The notes: a model not told the origin generated them from the sequence alone. Counted from the first letter of the stretch, positions 8,724 to 17,370 are shown. The stretch is 64,000 bases of DNA from DASXAI01 sp963798445 (GCA_963798445.1 CAWCTH010000003.1:930001-994000); one strand, 5' to 3'. Numbers and translations are program-made.

Positions 8724-10373
8724 AGCTTCACCGAGCCCAGAACTTCGCGCAGGGTGGCGTTGTAGTTGGCCAGGCTCAGGAAGAACACCACGATGAGCAG
8801 CTTGGAGGTCACGTATTCGAAGAGTCGCAGGCCGGCGATCACGTACGGCGCCACGGTGGTTTCTCCAACGGGCGACGCGATGTTCGGCTTGGCCCGCAGG
8901 CAGGCGATGATGGCCCGCGAGAGCCGTTGCAGCAGGCCGGTCACCTCGTGCCCGACCCGCACCTGGCGCACCATGGCGCCCTTGTCGGCGGCCACCGTCA
9001 CGAGTTGACCTTCGCGCTGGCGGTACCCGTCCACCAGGTAGCGGGCGGCGGTGCCCACGAGGATCAGGAGGAACAGGGTGCGCAGCGGGCGCAGCGGGCG
9101 GACCAGGTAGCCGGCCAGCTGCTCGTAGAAGATCCAGTCGAGCTGGCGGCGCGGGAACGAGCTGCGCTCGCCGTCGATCTGCAGCATGCGGAAGCGGGCG
9201 GCGTTGGCCAGGGGGATGTCGCCGCCGTCGCGTGCCGTCCGCTCGATCTTGGCCAGGATGGCGCGTCCGGCGCTCACGCTGGAGATGTTGCTGAGGGCGC
9301 CGATGTCGAGGACGATCTGGGCAGCGGTGAACTTTTCGACGTCCAGCGTTCCCTGCAGTTGGGTGTCGTCGAACGACGCCGCCCCCACCACTTCGGTGCC
9401 TTGGAGCGTGAGCCCTGAGAGCCGCGGTGGCCTGGTTCAGGTTGAGCGAAGCGGCCCGCACCAGTCGCAGCGACGCGCGTCCGGCGAACGTCGCGCCGGA
9501 CGCATCCAGCTCGCTGAAGGTGGCACCGTCGACGTCCAGCCCGGTGCCGTTGGGGTCGGTACCGAAGGTCGCGTTGATCACGTTGGTGCGGGCCGTGAAG
9601 CTGGCGCCGCGGGCATCGAGGCCACCGTCGAACCGCCTGGCCGACAGGTCGACGGTGCCGTGGAAGAGCGCGTCGTTCATAGTGGTACGGCCGGCAACGC
9701 CGCCCGAGGGCACGTCCAACTCGGAGGGCGGCGGTCCCGCCATCACGAAGAAGCCCTCGACGTCGGCCCGCTCGAAGCGGACGTCGGCGCCGAAGTCGGT
9801 GCCCTCGAACGAGACGGACGACTCGAAGCGGGCGCCGTCGAAGTCGACCGACTGGTCGAAGCGAAGGGCGTCGAAGGTGGTGGCGTCCTCGAACGTGGCC
9901 AGCGAGAAGTCGACCGTGCCGGTGACGCGACTGTCGTCGCTGCGGTCGCCGCGAGCCAGGAGCGGGCCCTGGAAAGTGGCACCCCACGCGTCGACATCAC
10001 CGTCGATCAGCACGACGTCGAAGTCGATGGCGCGCGTGAACGTGACGTCGGCGATGCGCAGCCCGCCGGCGAGGCGGCAGCGCTGGCAGCGGATGGGGTG
10101 CTCGACCACACCGAGGGGCGACAGGTCGAGGAGGTCGGAGACCACGACGTCCTGGCCGTCGATGCCGGTGGACGCCACGCACGCCTTCACCTGCTCGGCC
10201 GTCACCGTCACGCCGTGGGGAGCGCAGGTGGCGGGCGGTTCGGCCGGCGGTGCCGCTTGCGCCCCGACGGCCGCCGCCGGCACGAGCACCGCTACCACCG
10301 CCGCCAGGAGGATGGCGGCGTACGCGAGCCAGCGGAGGCATCGACCAGACCTCCTCGCACCGCCTTGTGACAT
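8720..10373 (-). pseudogene. Secreted pentapeptide-repeat membrane protein, frame-disrupted
   Basis: Reads as one protein of about 550 residues if one extra base near 9421 is removed; the frame then passes from NLNQATA into LSGLTLQGTEVVGAASF. An N-terminal signal peptide (hydrophobic core AAILLAAVVAVLVPAAAV) precedes a Cys-containing cap (IRCQRCRLAG). A long run of degenerate pentapeptide repeats follows (VDFDGARFESSVSFEGTDF and similar, about residues 90-350). The end is a membrane module with at least two hydrophobic segments (LRTLFLLILVGTAARYLV and LLIVVFFLSLANYNATL). The layout, an extracytoplasmic beta-helix attached to a two-helix pore-like module, resembles pentapeptide proteins coupled to ion-channel domains (inference). 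It is coupled to the lipoprotein gene downstream. The disruption may be a sequencing error. Confidence 0.65.
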
Positions 10374-10403
10374 GGGACCCCCGCGACCTGCTCGGCCGAT
10401 GTG

Positions 10404-10409
10404 TACTGT
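10404..10409 (+). promoter_or_regulatory. Candidate -10 box (TACTGT) for the GlsB-type gene
   Basis: TACTGT ends 8 bp before GTG 10418, in the 44-bp divergent gap after the pentapeptide gene start at 10373. This supports the GTG start and a leaderless message. Confidence 0.5.
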
Positions 10410-10417
10410 CGCGCGCC

Positions 10418-10666
10418 GTGAGCATCCTCGGTTGGATTCTGGTCGGGCTCATCGCGGGGGCGCTGGCGACGAGGGTCACCAAGTACGACCGGCGCGGGTG
10501 CCTGTTCTCGATCGTGGTCGGCATCATCGGCGCCCTGATCGGCGGTGCGTTGTTCAGTGCGGCGGGATCGACGGGTGTCGACGAGTTCGACCTGTGGTCG
10601 ATCCTCGTCGCCTTCGTGGGGGCGGTGCTGCTCCTGCTCATCCTCCAGGCCATCCAGCGCCGGTAG
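10418..10666 (+). CDS. GlsB/YeaQ/YmgE family (transglycosylase-associated) membrane protein
   Basis: Small stress-associated inner-membrane protein of 82 residues with three hydrophobic helices. The family pattern is clear: GWILVGLIAGALA, then GCLFSIVVGIIGALIGG, and a final helix LWSILVAFVGAVLLLLIL ending in basic residues. The GTG start is supported by the TACTGT box 8 bp upstream. The family is linked to envelope or acid stress in other bacteria, but no biochemical activity is established. Confidence 0.88.
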   Translation: MSILGWILVGLIAGALATRVTKYDRRGCLFSIVVGIIGALIGGALFSAAGSTGVDEFDLWSILVAFVGAVLLLLILQAIQRR

Positions 10667-10775
10667 GGCGCCGAGTGATCCGGAGGCGCCCACCGATCGA
10701 AGAGCGGATGTGTCGATGGTGATGGCGCCGTGCCGGGGGCGGGCGCAGTACGGCGACGGCGGCTCCGGGGGCGCG

Positions 10776-11297
10776 ATGTCGCCTGCGCTCGCGCGAGTGC
10801 CGCGCCAGGCCGACGCTGGAGGCGAAGCCGTGCTGCTCGCCCGCTTGGCGGCCGGCGACGAGCGAGCCCTCGCGATGGTGTACGACCAGCACGCCGACAA
10901 GCAGCCGCAGCGCGTCGACCTCGAGCGCGGTTCCCTGCGGGCCTTCCTGGGCGTGGTGACCCACCACCGCGCCGTCGACGAGATCCGCCGGGTCACGCGG
11001 CGCAGCGAGGCCGAGGCGAGGGCCCAGCGAGGCGATGTGGTCGACGACGGCCACGAAGGTGCCGTGCTCGAGGCTGCCGCCCAGGACTGGCGCCGCCAGC
11101 GGCTCGAGGCGATGCTCGACAAGCTCCCCGCCGACCAGCGCGCCGCGCTGGAGCTGGCGTACTTCGACGGGCGTACCTACCGGGAGGTGGCCAGCATCCT
11201 GGGCATCCCCGAGGGCACCGCCAAATCTCGCCTCAGGTTGGCGTTGGCGCGGCTGCGCACGATGATCGGCCCCGAAAATGCTCGAGCTTGGACCTGA
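10776..11297 (+). CDS. ECF-type sigma factor with shortened region 2
   Basis: Directs RNA polymerase to specific promoters. Region 4 is intact and strong: LDKLPADQRAALELAYFDG, then TYREVASILGIPEGTAKS (helix-turn-helix) and RLRLALARLR. In region 2 the start (ARLAAGDERALAMVYDQHA) and end (RGSLRAFLGVVTHHRAVD) are recognisable. The usual 28-33 residues between them, which form the core-binding helices of regions 2.1-2.2, are absent, and no spare DNA encodes them in another frame. ATG 10776 is chosen; an in-frame ATG about 57 bp upstream is also possible. Its stop overlaps the partner gene's start (TGATG). It may be a degenerate sigma factor, or act as a regulator or antagonist without core binding. 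Confidence 0.8.
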   Translation: MSPALARVPRQADAGGEAVLLARLAAGDERALAMVYDQHADKQPQRVDLERGSLRAFLGVVTHHRAVDEIRRVTRRSEAEARAQRGDVVDDGHEGAVLEAAAQDWRRQRLEAMLDKLPADQRAALELAYFDGRTYREVASILGIPEGTAKSRLRLALARLRTMIGPENARAWT

Positions 11298-12229
11298 TGG
11301 ACAGCTCACCTACACCTCCGACCCCAGACGACGTCGCTGCCCTGCTGGCCGTGGTCGATCTGGCCCTCGACGGCCGCAGGGCGCCGCCTGTCGGGCTGCG
11401 CGCCGAGGTGCTGGCACGCGCCATGCAACGACGGGCGGCGGGCGATGTGATCGGGCGGCCCACCCCCAGCTCGCCGAACGCCGCGTTCGAGCAGACCGTC
11501 GAGGACTTCCACGCGCTGCTCAGCACGCTCAGCACCGCCGAGTGGGCGGCGGCGGCCGGACCCCACACCACGGTGGCCTCGCTGGTGGCCCACGTCGCGG
11601 GCATGGAGCAGCTCTCATTGGCGTGGCTGGTCGGGCCGGTGCCCGACGCGGCGGCGGTGGCCGATCACGTCGAGGCGACCCGGCCCATGGTGGCCGAGCT
11701 GGCCGGCGCGCCCGGACCGGCCGTCGCAGCGCGATGGTACGACCTGGCCCGCCAGGTGGTGGCGGCGGCGGCGGTCGTGCCGAGCGACCATCCGGTGCTG
11801 GCCCACGACCTGCCCACGGACACCGAGGGGCTCATGGTGCTGCGCACCTTTGAACTCTGGGCCCACATGCACGACATCGACGCCGCCACCGGCCGCCCGG
11901 CCCCCGACCTCGACACACCCCGCATGGCCCTGATGTCGGAGCGGCTCATGGCGGTGCTGCCGTTCGCCGTGGCCGTGCGAGGCGTCGCCGCACCCGGTCG
12001 CACCGCGCGACTGGTGCTCACCGGTCCGGCTGGCGGCTGCTACAACGTCGCGCTGGACCCGTCGGAGGCACCGGGCGAGCCGGACACGACGATCGTGGTG
12101 GACGTGGTCGATCTCTGCCGGGTGGCGGCGCGGCGCCTCGATGCCGGCGCGCTGACGGTCACGATCGAGGGCGACCGGGCGCTGGCCGACCGGGTCCTGG
12201 CCAGCGCCGACGCCTTCGCCCGCGACTAG
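11297..12229 (+). CDS. MDMPI-domain (mycothiol-dependent isomerase-like) protein, probable sigma partner
   Basis: 310-residue protein with a DinB-like four-helix domain of the mycothiol maleylpyruvate isomerase type. The metal-ligand pattern is visible as SLVAHVAGMEQ and the E-x3-H-x-H motif in FELWAHMHD. A C-terminal MDMPI/SCP2-like domain covers about 215-305 (TARLVLTGPAGGCYNVAL onward). The first 60 residues form a separate helical segment containing LRAEVLARAMQRR, reminiscent of a short anti-sigma helix. It overlaps the sigma gene by one base (TGATG), so the two are cotranslated. Inference: it regulates the sigma factor in response to thiol or metal state. A catalytic role as a mycothiol transferase is the alternative. 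Confidence 0.75.
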   Translation: MDSSPTPPTPDDVAALLAVVDLALDGRRAPPVGLRAEVLARAMQRRAAGDVIGRPTPSSPNAAFEQTVEDFHALLSTLSTAEWAAAAGPHTTVASLVAHVAGMEQLSLAWLVGPVPDAAAVADHVEATRPMVAELAGAPGPAVAARWYDLARQVVAAAAVVPSDHPVLAHDLPTDTEGLMVLRTFELWAHMHDIDAATGRPAPDLDTPRMALMSERLMAVLPFAVAVRGVAAPGRTARLVLTGPAGGCYNVALDPSEAPGEPDTTIVVDVVDLCRVAARRLDAGALTVTIEGDRALADRVLASADAFARD

Positions 12230-12304
12230 CACCGCCGCCGGCGCTCGACGCTGCGTTCGGCCTGGTCAGGAAACTCTGTGAGACCCTTGGTTCACACTGT
12301 CCCC

Positions 12305-12511
12305 ATGACCACGAAGCCCGCAACCACCCACCAACTCGTCCTCATCGAAGCGGCTCGCGTCCCCGCCCAGCTCCGGCTGGACGAGCGCACCCGCCGTGTC
12401 GGCCTGGCCGGGGTCGCCCACGCCCGCGCCGCGCTGGAAGAGAGTCGGCGCCGCCGTCTGGCCAGGGAGGAGGCCGCCGCCGAAGCCCGCCGGCCGCGGC
12501 GGGCGGCGTGA
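12305..12511 (+). CDS. Small basic hypothetical protein
   Basis: 68 residues, no signal or membrane segment. The body has the pattern HQLVLIEAARVPAQLRLDE followed by a long Arg/Ala-rich helix (RAALEESRRRRLAREEAAAE) ending in a basic tail, as in a nucleic-acid-binding or coiled protein. ATG 12305 follows a CACTGT hexamer by 4 bp. It sits alone between the sigma/MDMPI pair and a convergent oxidoreductase. Function not recognised; coding status rests on codon bias and an orderly composition. Confidence 0.55.
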   Translation: MTTKPATTHQLVLIEAARVPAQLRLDERTRRVGLAGVAHARAALEESRRRRLAREEAAAEARRPRRAA

Positions 12512-12558
12512 GCCCGGTCGGCGCCCGGCCGCCACCCGCATGACGGCGCCGCCTCAGG

Positions 12559-13539
12559 TCAGCTGGCCGACGGGGCCAGGTCTCGGATGGCCTGGCCGTG
12601 GTCGATCGGTGCGAGCTGCATGATCGCCAGCGACGACGTGGTGACGCCGTTGTCGAAGTAGCGCTGGATCTGAGCCCGGCAGGCGGCGGGCGAGCCGTGG
12701 ACCATCAGCTCGTCCACCAGTGAGTCGGGGATGGTGGCGAGGGCGGCCTTGCGGTCGCCGGACTGCCACGCCGCCCACATGGGCGCCAGCAGGTCCCCTC
12801 GCCCTAGCCAGCGATGGAACTCGGCGTAGACCGGCACGTTGAGGTAGGCGGCGATGGCGAACTTGCCGGCCTGGCGCACCGTGTCGGCGTCCTCCGACGG
12901 GCACACGAAGATCCGGCACACGATCTCGCGGTCCTCGCCGCCGGCGGCGTCGCGCACCACCGGCACCACCTTGGCCACGTCCTCGGCCGAGAGCCAGTTG
13001 ATGATGGTGCCGTCGGCTTCACGGCCGGCGAGACGCAGCATGCCGGGGCGCAAGGCCGCCACCAGCACCGAGGGCTGGATCTCCGGCTTCACTCCCAACC
13101 GGAAGCCCTGCACCTCGAAGGTGTCGTACTTCTGCGACACCTTCTCGCCCGAGAACGCGTCCTTCAGGAAGCGCACCACATCACGGACGCGCTTGTACGG
13201 CTCCTCGAACGGCACGCCGTTCCAGCGCTCGACGATGACGTTCGACGACGAGCCCACCCCGAAGGCGAAGCGGCCGGGGGCGGCGTCGGCCATGGCCGCC
13301 ACCGATTGGGCCATGCACGCAGGGGCCCGGGTGAACGCGGGCACGATGGCGGTGCCGAGGCGCAGGCGGGGTTCCCACGCGGCGGCGAGGGCGAGCGGCG
13401 TGAAGGCATCGGGCCCGTCGGACTCGGCCGACCACACGTCGGTGTAGCCCAGGTCGGCCAGCTCGATGAGCCGGTCACGCTGCGCATGCAAGTGGCCGGG
13501 GAGCGGGAGCGTCATGCCCGGGCGGATCGGGAGCGTCAT
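12559..13539 (-). CDS. LLM-class (luciferase-like) probably F420-dependent oxidoreductase
   Basis: 326-residue TIM-barrel oxidoreductase of the luciferase-like superfamily. Typical features are the N-terminal LIELADLGYTDVWSAES, the strand RLRLGTAIVPAFTR, the RFAFGVGSSSNVIVERWNG loop and DGTIINWLSAED. The F420 group fits the host type, but FMN cannot be excluded from sequence alone. The N-terminus carries a near-duplicate start (MTLP twice, 8 codons apart), so either ATG could initiate; a GGAGG lies 8-9 bp before the first. Substrate unknown. Confidence 0.85.
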   Translation of the reverse strand: MTLPIRPGMTLPLPGHLHAQRDRLIELADLGYTDVWSAESDGPDAFTPLALAAAWEPRLRLGTAIVPAFTRAPACMAQSVAAMADAAPGRFAFGVGSSSNVIVERWNGVPFEEPYKRVRDVVRFLKDAFSGEKVSQKYDTFEVQGFRLGVKPEIQPSVLVAALRPGMLRLAGREADGTIINWLSAEDVAKVVPVVRDAAGGEDREIVCRIFVCPSEDADTVRQAGKFAIAAYLNVPVYAEFHRWLGRGDLLAPMWAAWQSGDRKAALATIPDSLVDELMVHGSPAACRAQIQRYFDNGVTTSSLAIMQLAPIDHGQAIRDLAPSAS

Positions 13540-13667
13540 CAGGGCCGTCCTCCATCATGGTCGGGAGAGAGTGCTTGGTCGAGGGGTCAGAACCGCGCCG
13601 GATGGTAGGCGCGGACGGTCCTCGCCCGGGAAGGCGCCTCCCGGCGCGACCGAGCCGGCGGCGGTCC

Positions 13668-13673
13668 TACCGT
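13668..13673 (+). promoter_or_regulatory. Candidate -10 box (TACCGT) for the PNPOx-like gene
   Basis: TACCGT ends 6 bp before ATG 13680 in the 140-bp divergent gap. The rest of the gap shows only a GC-rich imperfect hairpin near 13625-13650 of uncertain meaning. Confidence 0.5.
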
Positions 13674-13679
13674 GAAGCC

Positions 13680-14162
13680 ATGGCGACGTGGCAGCAGTTC
13701 CGAGACGAGGCCCCCGAGCTCGCCCGTAGGGCCGACGAGCGGTTGGACGAGACGGGCTTGGTCCTGGTGGCCACCCTGCGTCGAGACGGGTGGCCCCGCA
13801 TCAGCCCGGTGGAGCCCATCGTGATGGACGGCCAGCTCTACCTGGGCATGATGCCCGGCTCGATGAAGTCGCGCGACCTCCGGCGCGACAACCGGGTGCT
13901 GGTGCACAGCGTCATCACCGACAAGGACGGCAAGGAGGGCGAGACCAAGATCTACGGCACCGCCGCCGAGATCACCGATCCGCACGAGCGGGAGCGGTAC
14001 TGCCAGGCGCTGTTCGCCAAGATCGGCTGGCGGCCCGAAGACGACGCCCTCGATCTGTGGACCGTCGACATCGGCCACACCGTCTGGCAGATCTTCGACA
14101 GCGACACGAAGCAGCACACCGAGGTCTGGACACCAGGCGCGGGCCCCACGACGGTCAAGTGA
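13680..14162 (+). CDS. Pyridoxamine 5'-phosphate oxidase family protein
   Basis: 160-residue split-barrel flavin/F420-binding protein. The family pattern is visible: LVLVATLRRDGWPRISPVEP, then GQLYLGMMPGSMKSRDLRR and RVLVHSVI, ending in DIGHTVWQIFDSD. In actinobacteria many such proteins bind F420 rather than FMN and reduce or sequester small molecules; the substrate here is unknown. Its TGA overlaps the GTG of the next gene (GTGA), so it is coupled to the MFS transporter. The PNPOx domain and pump could form a detoxification pair (inference). Confidence 0.85.
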   Translation: MATWQQFRDEAPELARRADERLDETGLVLVATLRRDGWPRISPVEPIVMDGQLYLGMMPGSMKSRDLRRDNRVLVHSVITDKDGKEGETKIYGTAAEITDPHERERYCQALFAKIGWRPEDDALDLWTVDIGHTVWQIFDSDTKQHTEVWTPGAGPTTVK

Positions 14163-15532
14163 CCGCCCTCGCCACCGACACCACCCGCACCGGAAGCCGC
14201 GCCCTTGCCATCGGCATGGTGATGGCCATCACCATGAACGCCTTCGAGGCCATGGCGGTCGCCACGGCCATGCCGGCGGTGGCCGCCGATCTGCGCGGCG
14301 ACGGCCTGTACGGCGCCGCCTTCTCGGCCTACATGCTGGCCAACCTGGTGGCCATCGTGGCCGCCGGCGAACAGGCCGACCGGCGGGGCCCGGCGGTGCC
14401 GTTCGTGGCCGGCATCGCGGTGTTCGCCGTCGGGCTGCTCGTGGCCGGGTTGGCACCCTCCATGACCGTCGTCGTGGCCGGCCGGGCGCTGCAGGGCGCC
14501 GGTGCCGGCACGCTGGCCAGCGTGGCCTACGTGGCCGTCACGCGGGCGTGGTCGCCCGACCGCCAGCCCCGCATGTTCGCCCTGCTGGCGGCGGCCTGGG
14601 TGGTGCCATCGCTCATCGCGCCGGCTGCCGCCGGCTTGCTCAGCGAGCAGCTGACGTGGCGGTGGGTGTTCCTGGGGCTCCTGCCCCTGCTGCCGATCCT
14701 GGCCATCCTGGCCCTCCCCTCGCTGCTGGCCCTGCCGGCGCCGGATCGACCCGACAGCCCGAGCCGCGTGCCGAGGGCGATGGTGCTGGCCGCCGGGGTG
14801 GGCCTGCTGGTCGCCGGACTGTCGGCCAGCCGGCTGTGGCTCGCCTTGCTGCTCGCCGTGCCCGGCGTGCTCATCGCCTGGCCCGCCCTCCTGCGGCTGT
14901 TGCCGGCGGGCACGGCCCGGGCCAAGCGGGGCGTGCCCGCCACCGTGGCCTGCCGGCTGTGCGTCGGCATCGGGTTCTTCGGCGCCGACACCTACATCCC
15001 GCTGGCCGCCACCCGCATCCACGGCAGCAGCACCCTCGTCGCCGGCCTGGTCATCACCGGCGCGTCCATCACCTGGACGGCCGGCGCGTCGTGGTCGGCG
15101 CGGGCCGCGGGCCGCACGCCCCCGTCGACCATGGTGCGGCTCGGGTTCGTCATCGTGGCCCTCGGCGTCGTGCTGGCCGTCCCGGTGGTGCTGTCGGGCG
15201 TGCCCCTCGTGTACACCTTCGTGGCCTGGACGGTGGCCGGCCTGGGCATCGGCCTCGTCTTCAACACGACGTCCATCACCACGATGGGCTCGGCCGCCGA
15301 CGGCGCCGAGGGGCTGGTGGCCAGCCAGCTCCAGATCGCCGACACCCTGGGCTTCGCCCTCGTCGGCGGCGTCGGTGGGGCGCTGGTGGCGCTGGCCGAC
15401 CGGACGTCGCTCACGCTGTCGGCGGCGCTGGCCATGGAGTTCGTGTTCGCCCTCGTGGCGGCGACGGTCGGCATCGCCATCTCCGGGCGCGTCGACCCGG
15501 CGCGCCAACCGTCAGCGACCGGTGCCGGGTAG
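14159..15532 (+). CDS. MFS transporter (drug:proton antiporter type)
   Basis: 457-residue major facilitator with about 12-14 hydrophobic helices. The N-terminus has MVMAITMNAFEAMAVATAMP, a motif-C-like RALQGAGAGTLASVAYVAV and a motif-A-like basic loop near the second helix (AGEQADRRGPAVPF). The GTG start overlaps the PNPOx stop. Its 3' end overlaps the convergent LigD polymerase gene by 21 bp. Predicted exporter of small molecules; substrate unknown. Confidence 0.87.
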   Translation: MTALATDTTRTGSRALAIGMVMAITMNAFEAMAVATAMPAVAADLRGDGLYGAAFSAYMLANLVAIVAAGEQADRRGPAVPFVAGIAVFAVGLLVAGLAPSMTVVVAGRALQGAGAGTLASVAYVAVTRAWSPDRQPRMFALLAAAWVVPSLIAPAAAGLLSEQLTWRWVFLGLLPLLPILAILALPSLLALPAPDRPDSPSRVPRAMVLAAGVGLLVAGLSASRLWLALLLAVPGVLIAWPALLRLLPAGTARAKRGVPATVACRLCVGIGFFGADTYIPLAATRIHGSSTLVAGLVITGASITWTAGASWSARAAGRTPPSTMVRLGFVIVALGVVLAVPVVLSGVPLVYTFVAWTVAGLGIGLVFNTTSITTMGSAADGAEGLVASQLQIADTLGFALVGGVGGALVALADRTSLTLSAALAMEFVFALVAATVGIAISGRVDPARQPSATGAG

Positions 15533-16408
15533 CTCCTGTACCAGCGTCAGCACCGGCGCGAAGAGGTCACCGAGCTGGTCCACCCGGGCCACGACCTCGC
15601 CGGCCTCGAACCGCAGCTCGGCCCCGCCATCGGCCATCGCCTCCACCTCGTCCCACGCGATCGGGGTCGACACGGTCGGCTGCGGGCGGGCGCGCAGCGA
15701 GTACACCGCCACGGTGGTCTTGTGCCGGCTGTTCTGGCTCCAGTCGATGAAGATCTTCCGCTTCCGCTCCGCCTTGGTCATCACGGTGACGACGTCGTTC
15801 GGTCGGCGCTGCTCGACGATGCGGGCCACGGTGAGGGCGAACTCGCCGGCACCGTCGTGGGTGCAGCGCGCGTTGACCGGCACGTAGAGCTGGAGGCCCT
15901 TGGAGCCGGATGTCTTCGCGAACGCCTCCAGGTCGAGGCGAGCCAGCACGTCGCGGATCTCGAGGGCGACGACCGAGCACTCCCGCAGGGCCGCCGGCGG
16001 GCCGGGGTCGAGGTCGAACACGACGGCACGCGGCGACTCCAGATCGGCGGCCAGCGCCATGGGGGCGTGCAGCTCCAGCGCCGCCATGTTGGCCGCCCAC
16101 ACCAGTGCCGCCGGCTCGTCGAACTCGCAGTACTCGATGACGCCGTTGCGATCACCCGGCCCGGGCGCGGTGGGCATCCACGGGGGACGGTGAGACGGGC
16201 ACCGCTTCTCGAAGAAGCCCTGCTTGTCCACCCCGTTCGGCCATCGCCGCAACGTGAGGGCGCGACCGGCGAGGTGGGGCACCATGGCCGGCGCGATGCG
16301 GTGGTAGTAGTCGATGACCTCGGCCTTGGTGAACCCCGTCTCCGGGTAGAGCACCTTGTCGAGGTTGGAGAGGGTGAGCTGGCGGCCGCCGACGTCGACC
16401 GCGGTCAT
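15512..16408 (-). CDS. ligD: LigD polymerase/primase domain protein (NHEJ)
   Basis: Stand-alone polymerase domain of the bacterial end-joining system, 298 residues; it fills gaps and adds nucleotides at double-strand breaks. Visible features are LSNLDKVLYPETGFTK at the start, the metal-binding FDLDPG (two catalytic Asp), TSGSKGLQLYVP and the DWSQNSRHKTTVAVYS motif. There is no ligase or nuclease domain, so joining would need a separate ATP-dependent ligase not seen in this window. It lies 10 bp behind ku and is clearly cotranscribed with it. Confidence 0.92.
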   Translation of the reverse strand: MTAVDVGGRQLTLSNLDKVLYPETGFTKAEVIDYYHRIAPAMVPHLAGRALTLRRWPNGVDKQGFFEKRCPSHRPPWMPTAPGPGDRNGVIEYCEFDEPAALVWAANMAALELHAPMALAADLESPRAVVFDLDPGPPAALRECSVVALEIRDVLARLDLEAFAKTSGSKGLQLYVPVNARCTHDGAGEFALTVARIVEQRRPNDVVTVMTKAERKRKIFIDWSQNSRHKTTVAVYSLRARPQPTVSTPIAWDEVEAMADGGAELRFEAGEVVARVDQLGDLFAPVLTLVQELPGTGR

Positions 16409-16418
16409 GGGCGAGCGT

Positions 16419-17327
16419 TCACGCCGACTTGCGCTTGCGGGCCGCCGGCGCCACCTTGGCCGCCTTCGTCGCCTTCGTCGCCTTGGTGACGGTGGCCCCC
16501 GAGGCCGCGCCGGCCGGGCCGGCGGCGGCCGCCGGATGGCGGCTGCGGGCCTCCTTGGCTGCCTTCACGCTGGCCTCCAGGGCCGCCATGAGATCGACCA
16601 CCTGCGGCGCCGACGCCTGCCGCTCGGGCACCTCGATCTCCTCGCCGGCGGCTCGCTTCTCCAGCAGGTCCAGCACCTGGAGCCGGTAGTTGTCGGGGTA
16701 GCGGTCCAGCTCGAACGGGCCGGCGAGGGACTCCACCAGCTGCTCGGCCATCTTCAGCTCCTTGGGCGAGATCTCCACCTCGTCCAGGCCCGCCAGCTCC
16801 TCGATGCTCTTCGGGTCGACCACCTCGTCGGCGTGCACGACGGTGGACAGCACCAGGCGCCCGTCCACCGGCCGCACCGCGGCCACGTACTCCTTGTTGC
16901 GCATGACGAAGCGGCCCACGCCGACCTTGCCCGCTTCTTCCATGGCCCGGGCCAGCAGGGCATACGGCTTCGGCACCTTGTCGGGGGCCAGGTAGTACGG
17001 GCTGTCGTAGAACAGCGGATCGATCTCGTTCAGGTCCACGAACTCGTCCAGGTCGATGGAACGGTTCACCGTCGGCATGAACTGCTCCAGCTCGTCGGGG
17101 TCGACCACCACGTAGCGCCCCTTGCTGAACTCGTAGCCCTTGACGATCAGATCGTCGGGCACCTCGTCGCCGGTCTCGGCGTTCACCTTGCGATAGCGGA
17201 TGCGCTGGTTGTCTCGACTGTCGAGCTGGTTGAACGAGACGCTCTTGCGATTCACCGCGTTGTAGAGCTTGACCGGGATGCTGACCAGCCCAAAGCTGAT
17301 CGCCCCGCTCCAAATCGGCCTGGGCAT
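16419..17327 (-). CDS. ku: Ku protein (NHEJ DNA-end binding)
   Basis: Homodimeric ring that binds broken DNA ends and recruits LigD. 302 residues: the conserved N-terminus PIWSGAISFGLVSIPVKLY, the central bridge with RYRKVNAETGDEVP, and LSTVVHADEVVDP. The tail after about residue 255 is a Lys/Ala-rich low-complexity extension (TKATKATKAAK), as in actinobacterial Ku proteins that bind DNA more broadly. It starts with ATG 17327. The region upstream contains a 20-bp tandem repeat shared with the divergent gene. Confidence 0.95.
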   Translation of the reverse strand: MPRPIWSGAISFGLVSIPVKLYNAVNRKSVSFNQLDSRDNQRIRYRKVNAETGDEVPDDLIVKGYEFSKGRYVVVDPDELEQFMPTVNRSIDLDEFVDLNEIDPLFYDSPYYLAPDKVPKPYALLARAMEEAGKVGVGRFVMRNKEYVAAVRPVDGRLVLSTVVHADEVVDPKSIEELAGLDEVEISPKELKMAEQLVESLAGPFELDRYPDNYRLQVLDLLEKRAAGEEIEVPERQASAPQVVDLMAALEASVKAAKEARSRHPAAAAGPAGAASGATVTKATKATKAAKVAPAARKRKSA

Positions 17328-17370
17328 AGCGCCATTGTTCCCGGTTTTGCTCGTTCGTGAAACTCATACC

